IMG/VR virus record: IMGVR_UViG_3300023222_000094
Coordinates: 1 to 44,544 of that record
Direction: 5' to 3' (one strand)
DNA: 44,544 nt
Source of the DNA: a virus
Shown here: positions 41,785 through 44,544 of the stretch, one piece after another
Position numbering within the stretch: the first letter of the stretch is position 1
Layout of the letters: every line of letters begins with the position of its first letter
Translations under genes and position numbers: made by a program
Notes under the pieces: generated by a model
What the model saw: only the letters and a program-made list of their open reading frames with translations
Database searches by the model: none
What the model was told of the DNA's origin: nothing

Positions 41785-42752
41785 ATAAACATAATTACAA
41801 AACAAGACCTCATATTGATGATGTATGGGATGATTTTGATTTTCGCGTCTTCATGCTTGGCGCGGGTGATGACTCGACTATGGTGATCGCTGAACTATAC
41901 GAAAGAGGTATGGAACCTAATGAATTAATTTTCTGTGACACCGGTTCGGAGTTCCCCCACACGTATGAATTTATCGAATATCTAAAAAAATGGTGTAAGG
42001 AAAAAAACTGGTCAAAAGTCGTCACATTAAGAAAGTTTGACAAATTCAAACAGCCACTATCGGTGATTAGTTTATGTCAAAAACAAGACACACTACCAGC
42101 GGTGGCATTTGGCAGTAAGTCATGCTCGTTAAGATTTAAAACCGAAACAGCAGATAAGTATTTCAATAACAATCCTGACTGCTGGAAGGCATGGGGTACA
42201 GATAAACCGCAACCAGTAACCAAGATGTATGAAAATTCAATTGGTATAATGGGCTATTCTCCTTACGGAAAGGGGACGCCTATGAAATGGCACACCGGGA
42301 AAATACTAAGGATGATTGGTATAAATTTCGATGAGCCATCAAGAATGCAATCGTGGAAGCCACAAGATAAGTGGGTTCAGGGTTATCCGTTATTTGACTG
42401 GGGGATAGGTGAGAGAGAATCAGACGCGGTTGAAAGGGTTGAGCTGTATTATCCTGGCAAGTCTAGCTGTACTGTATGCCCTAATATGACTCATGGTGAA
42501 ATCGCAATGCTTCGTGATCATTACCCTTATATTCTTAAGCAGTCGTTAACGATTCAGGCAAACTATAGAGCTAAACATTTAATAGAGTCAGATCAAGCTG
42601 ATTTGTTTGGTGACGATAGTTTTGATAATACGGTTTTAGGTTTAGGTGGTCGCAATGGTAAAACGTGGGAACAAATGCTACAGGAGTATGACGCAAACCC
42701 GCAACATTATAAATATTCAACAAACAAAAAACCTTGTGATTGCGGTCATTAA
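41781..42752 (+). CDS. PAPS-reductase / ATP pyrophosphatase-like protein
   Basis: 323 aa. The N-terminal fold resembles phage phosphoadenosine-phosphosulfate-reductase-like proteins: MLGAGDDSTMVIAELYERG, LIFCDTGSEFPHTYEF. The usual SGGKDS loop reads GAGDDST at residues 27-33. KSCSLRFKTE and SSCTVCPNM hold paired cysteines that could carry an Fe-S cluster. Related proteins act in DNA phosphorothioation (DndC) or tRNA thiolation; the true substrate here is unknown. Confidence 0.72.
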   Translation: MNKHNYKTRPHIDDVWDDFDFRVFMLGAGDDSTMVIAELYERGMEPNELIFCDTGSEFPHTYEFIEYLKKWCKEKNWSKVVTLRKFDKFKQPLSVISLCQKQDTLPAVAFGSKSCSLRFKTETADKYFNNNPDCWKAWGTDKPQPVTKMYENSIGIMGYSPYGKGTPMKWHTGKILRMIGINFDEPSRMQSWKPQDKWVQGYPLFDWGIGERESDAVERVELYYPGKSSCTVCPNMTHGEIAMLRDHYPYILKQSLTIQANYRAKHLIESDQADLFGDDSFDNTVLGLGGRNGKTWEQMLQEYDANPQHYKYSTNKKPCDCGH

Positions 42753-42778
42753 CATTCCGAACGGCGAAGTGTTATACT
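42749..42778 (+). promoter_or_regulatory. Candidate promoter before the Lys-rich gene
   Basis: TTAACA (42749-42754), 18 bases, TATACT (42773-42778), followed by a short TGTCATGACC-like inverted sequence. Drives the single gene at 42807. Confidence 0.5.
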
Positions 42779-42806
42779 GGTCATGACAACCAATTAGGGG
42801 AATCTC

Positions 42807-43091
42807 ATGGCTAAGTCAGGAAAAAAAGGTAGCAGCACAAAAGGCGAAGGTGCCAAAGCAAGCAAAAACATTAAAAAACAAAAAAAGAAAGGATCAACCA
42901 CTAAGGATATATCTAAAGCAATTAACAGAGACGTAAGCACTGTCCCGTTAATTGAAAATAGAACAATTAAAAACCCGCCAAAAGGTTTGGCTGCTAAAGT
43001 GTTAAAAGCAAAGACATCAAAAAACAAGCCTGTAAAACAAACGAAGGCAAGCAAAAAGAAAGCCGTGAAGTCACGACAAAAGCATAAGTAA
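42807..43091 (+). CDS. Lysine-rich DNA-binding-like protein
   Basis: 94 aa, about one third Lys, histone H1-like ends (AKSGKKGSSTKG and SKKKAVKSRQKHK). The centre (TKDISKAINRDVSTVPLIEN) may form a small helical unit. AGGGGAA before the start. It stands alone between a promoter and a strong terminator. A nucleoid or host-chromatin role is inference. Confidence 0.65.
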   Translation: MAKSGKKGSSTKGEGAKASKNIKKQKKKGSTTKDISKAINRDVSTVPLIENRTIKNPPKGLAAKVLKAKTSKNKPVKQTKASKKKAVKSRQKHK

Positions 43092-43127
43092 TTCTGTTAA
43101 AACTAAGCGAAATTCAATTTAACAACT

Positions 43128-43151
43128 AAGCATTCTTCGGGATGCTTTTTT
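43128..43151 (+). terminator. Strong intrinsic terminator
   Basis: Eight-pair stem AAGCATTC/GGATGCTT with a TTCG tetraloop, followed by six T. Ends the Lys-rich gene and separates it from the ter module. Confidence 0.9.
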
Positions 43152-43196
43152 ATTGCCTTATTTTCTGAATTAATTTTTAAAATATGATAAAATTAT

Positions 43197-43225
43197 TTGA
43201 CACAATCAAACCGTACGTATAGTAT
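43197..43225 (+). promoter_or_regulatory. Consensus sigma-70 promoter of the ter module
   Basis: TTGACA (43197-43202), exactly 17 bases, TAGTAT (43220-43225): the best promoter in the window. The spacer holds the palindromes CGTACG and TACGTA, possible operator sites for the regulator encoded next. Confidence 0.8.
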
Positions 43226-43246
43226 TTATTTTGTCAGGAGGATTTA

Positions 43247-43396
43247 ATGAAAACTCTGACTATTTCACAAGTAACAAGATCACCAAACCTTTTAAAGACA
43301 GAAGTTGAAAAAGGCCCGGTTAGACTAATCTGGAAAGAACCAAAACCTAACGGTTTGATAGTTTTTTCTGCAATCGTAAAAAAAGAGGATACATAA
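43247..43396 (+). CDS. Phd/YefM antitoxin-like small regulator
   Basis: 49 aa: TISQVTRSPNLLKTEVEKGP, then VRLIWKEPKPNGLIVFSAI, which follows the Phd/YefM DNA-binding fold (strand, helix, G-V-x-L-I strand). AGGAGGA gives a strong start. No toxin gene follows; the next gene, after a one-base gap, is terD. It may repress the module's own promoter. Confidence 0.55.
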   Translation: MKTLTISQVTRSPNLLKTEVEKGPVRLIWKEPKPNGLIVFSAIVKKEDT

Positions 43397-43397
43397 A

Positions 43398-43964
43398 ATG
43401 TTAGACATTATTGAGAAAGGCACAACGTTCGAACTTTCAGTAAAATCCAAGCAGGAAGGCCCAAAAGTCTTTTATTTCGGTGCTGGCTGGGATAATCCAA
43501 ATGGCCCAGTTGATTTAGACATCGTTTGTGCTTTGCTAACCGATGGTAAATTAACCACCAACAGTAATTTAGTTTATTTCGGCAATCGTACTGCTCCTGG
43601 TGTTTCTTTATCTGAAGACAATACAACAGGTGAAGGTGATGGTGACGACGAAGATATCGTCATTGATACGTCAAAAATTAATGACAATATTGACAAAATT
43701 GTCCTTGGTCTCGCTGCTTATGCCGGTCCTGATCTTCACAGTGCGCCAAACACACATTTCCGTGTTTGTGACGGTGATAATGAAAACAGTGAGCAAATTG
43801 GCGATGTTGTTTTCGGTAGTGATACAACGTCTGGTGATACCGTGTTAGTGGCCTTTACGTTGATGAAAACATCTTCAGGTTGGGCATTAGAAAATAATGC
43901 TGAATTCCATCAAAAAGGGCAGGGTACCGCTGCTATTCACGGTTTTGGTTCTTTATTCCAATAA
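43398..43964 (+). CDS. terD: TerD-family calcium-binding stress protein
   Basis: 188 aa, usual length for TerD. FYFGAGWDNPNGPVDLDIVC near residues 26-45 and LSEDNTTGEGDGDDEDIVID near 71-90 contain the acidic calcium sites, and VLGLAAYAG and the C-terminal FHQKG.GTAAIHGFGSL match the family. Cytosolic; part of the TerB-TerC-TerD membrane-associated system. GAGGATA precedes the start. Confidence 0.9.
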   Translation: MLDIIEKGTTFELSVKSKQEGPKVFYFGAGWDNPNGPVDLDIVCALLTDGKLTTNSNLVYFGNRTAPGVSLSEDNTTGEGDGDDEDIVIDTSKINDNIDKIVLGLAAYAGPDLHSAPNTHFRVCDGDNENSEQIGDVVFGSDTTSGDTVLVAFTLMKTSSGWALENNAEFHQKGQGTAAIHGFGSLFQ

Positions 43965-43987
43965 TCCGATCTTATTAATTAACTTGT

Positions 43988-44012
43988 AATGGCGGCTCAT
44001 GCCGCCATTTTT
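43988..44012 (+). terminator. Attenuator-like hairpin between terD and terB copy 2
   Basis: Nine perfect pairs (AATGGCGGC with GCCGCCATT), a TCAT loop and a T-run, ending just before the TTGGAG ribosome site of terB. It would lower expression of terB and terC relative to terD. Confidence 0.7.
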
Positions 44013-44023
44013 GGAGATATATT

Positions 44024-44461
44024 ATGTTCGATTCAATAAAAAAATTCGCTTCCGGTGTATTAAATGAGGGCGAAAAGGCATTATCAAGAGCTGTCAATAA
44101 AGAGACTTTTAAGCGTGTAGTGTGTGCTGGATATCTTATTGCCAGCGCAGATGATGATTTTGATTCTGATGAAAAAGACGATCTAGCCAAGATTGTTCAA
44201 AAGACTCTGCCTCAGTTTGATCTCGCTGATATTCTTGGTGTCATCAATGAGTGTGAAGATAAGATATCATTTAGTAAAACAATGGGGACTATGGAAATTC
44301 TAGATAGCATCAGCGGCGCTACTGGTGATGATGCCAAACTGATAATGCGTGTATGTTGTTTTATCGGTGAGTCTAACGGTAAATTCGAACAATGTGAAAA
44401 ACGTGTTGCTCACGATATAGCTATGAAGCTTAAAGTTTCACCTTCGGAATACAACCTATGA
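44024..44461 (+). CDS. terB: TerB-family tellurite resistance protein, copy 2
   Basis: 145 aa, about 92 percent identical to copy 1. The last 12 codons and stop are identical in DNA, whereas upstream both synonymous and amino-acid differences are spread along the gene (for example I24V, V25N, G27E, G44D, R129H). The DNA-level pattern is that of an allele or an old duplicate, not of an assembly echo. Coupled to terC as in copy 1. Confidence 0.88.
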   Translation: MFDSIKKFASGVLNEGEKALSRAVNKETFKRVVCAGYLIASADDDFDSDEKDDLAKIVQKTLPQFDLADILGVINECEDKISFSKTMGTMEILDSISGATGDDAKLIMRVCCFIGESNGKFEQCEKRVAHDIAMKLKVSPSEYNL

Positions 44462-44544
44462 TTGACTCAATAGGTTATCCACCAACAACTGTCTCTATTT
44501 TTGTGGCATTGGTTATCGGGTTATTATGTTTGGATTTTTGGACT
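44413..44544 (+). repeat. 132-base exact repeat of window positions 453-584
   Basis: The last 132 bases equal 453-584, spanning the end of terB and start of terC. Left of this, 44024-44412 and 64-452 are alike but not identical. Consistent with overlapping ends of a circular genome or with a tandem duplication. Confidence 0.95.
44458..44544 (+). CDS. terC: TerC, 5' part cut by the window end
   Basis: The first 29 codons of terC, identical to 498-584. If the genome is circular this is the same gene as the one at 498. Confidence 0.85.
   Translation, partial: MIDSIGYPPTTVSIFVALVIGLLCLDFWT

Noticed and set aside
1-44544. CRISPR array or CRISPR-associated genes
   Set aside because: No regularly spaced short repeats and no Cas-like protein; the repeats found are pairs or junction repeats.
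1-44544. Integrase, attachment site or CI-type repressor
   Set aside because: None recognised; only small ribbon-helix-helix and Phd-like regulators are present, so temperate growth is not supported.

Overview
The window is almost certainly one nearly complete genome of a tailed double-stranded DNA phage with a short, P22-like tail. Genes are tightly packed, often overlap at ATGA or TAATG, and most starts carry a clear Shine-Dalgarno. By eye the DNA is AT-rich. No rRNA, host housekeeping gene, integrase, DNA polymerase or helicase was recognised. The short-tail parts (gp4-like and gp10-like neck proteins, three ejection proteins, a tailspike) point to a phage of a Gram-negative, probably gammaproteobacterial, host. 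The host itself cannot be named from the sequence. The window ends in the gene it begins with: 44413-44544 repeats 453-584 exactly. This fits a circular, or circularly permuted headful-packaged, genome of about 43,960 bp, or else a tandem duplication.

Layout. (1) 43197-44544 joined to 1-1672: a tellurite-resistance-type module (Phd-like regulator, TerD, TerB, TerC, small membrane protein) with its own consensus promoter and a strong terminator. (2) 1706-26575, plus strand: small early-late genes, terminase (TerS, TerL), portal, GroES-like co-chaperonin, scaffold, decoration protein, major capsid protein, a free-standing endonuclease VII-type HNH gene, a beta-helix fibre-like protein, neck proteins, a family of paralogous small virion-like proteins, then a P22-ordered cassette gp14 / gp7 / gp20 / gp16 / tailspike. 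(3) 26598-34663, minus strand: nuclease-like genes, many small unknown genes, a ribbon-helix-helix/replication-protein fusion, a GIY-YIG-like gene, and a 1.1-kb gene-free block packed with hairpins. (4) 34795-43091, plus strand, divergent from region 3: Rad52-like annealing protein and partners, DEDDh exonuclease, membrane protein, small regulators, a second GIY-YIG-like gene, the lysis genes (M15 endolysin, holin, spanin-like protein), an HslV-like hydrolase and a PAPS-reductase-like protein.

How it fits together. Back-to-back promoters around 34694-34756, built on one inverted repeat, appear to launch the two early arms. The minus arm supplies replication and nuclease functions, the plus arm recombination, lysis and accessory genes, and the long plus-strand block builds the virion. 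The most unusual parts are the phage-borne Ter module with diverged terB copies at the two ends of the window, and the structured noncoding block at 31995-33066. That block holds two related tRNA-like hairpins whose closing stems differ in sequence yet keep their pairing. It is the best candidate here for an undescribed large structured RNA.
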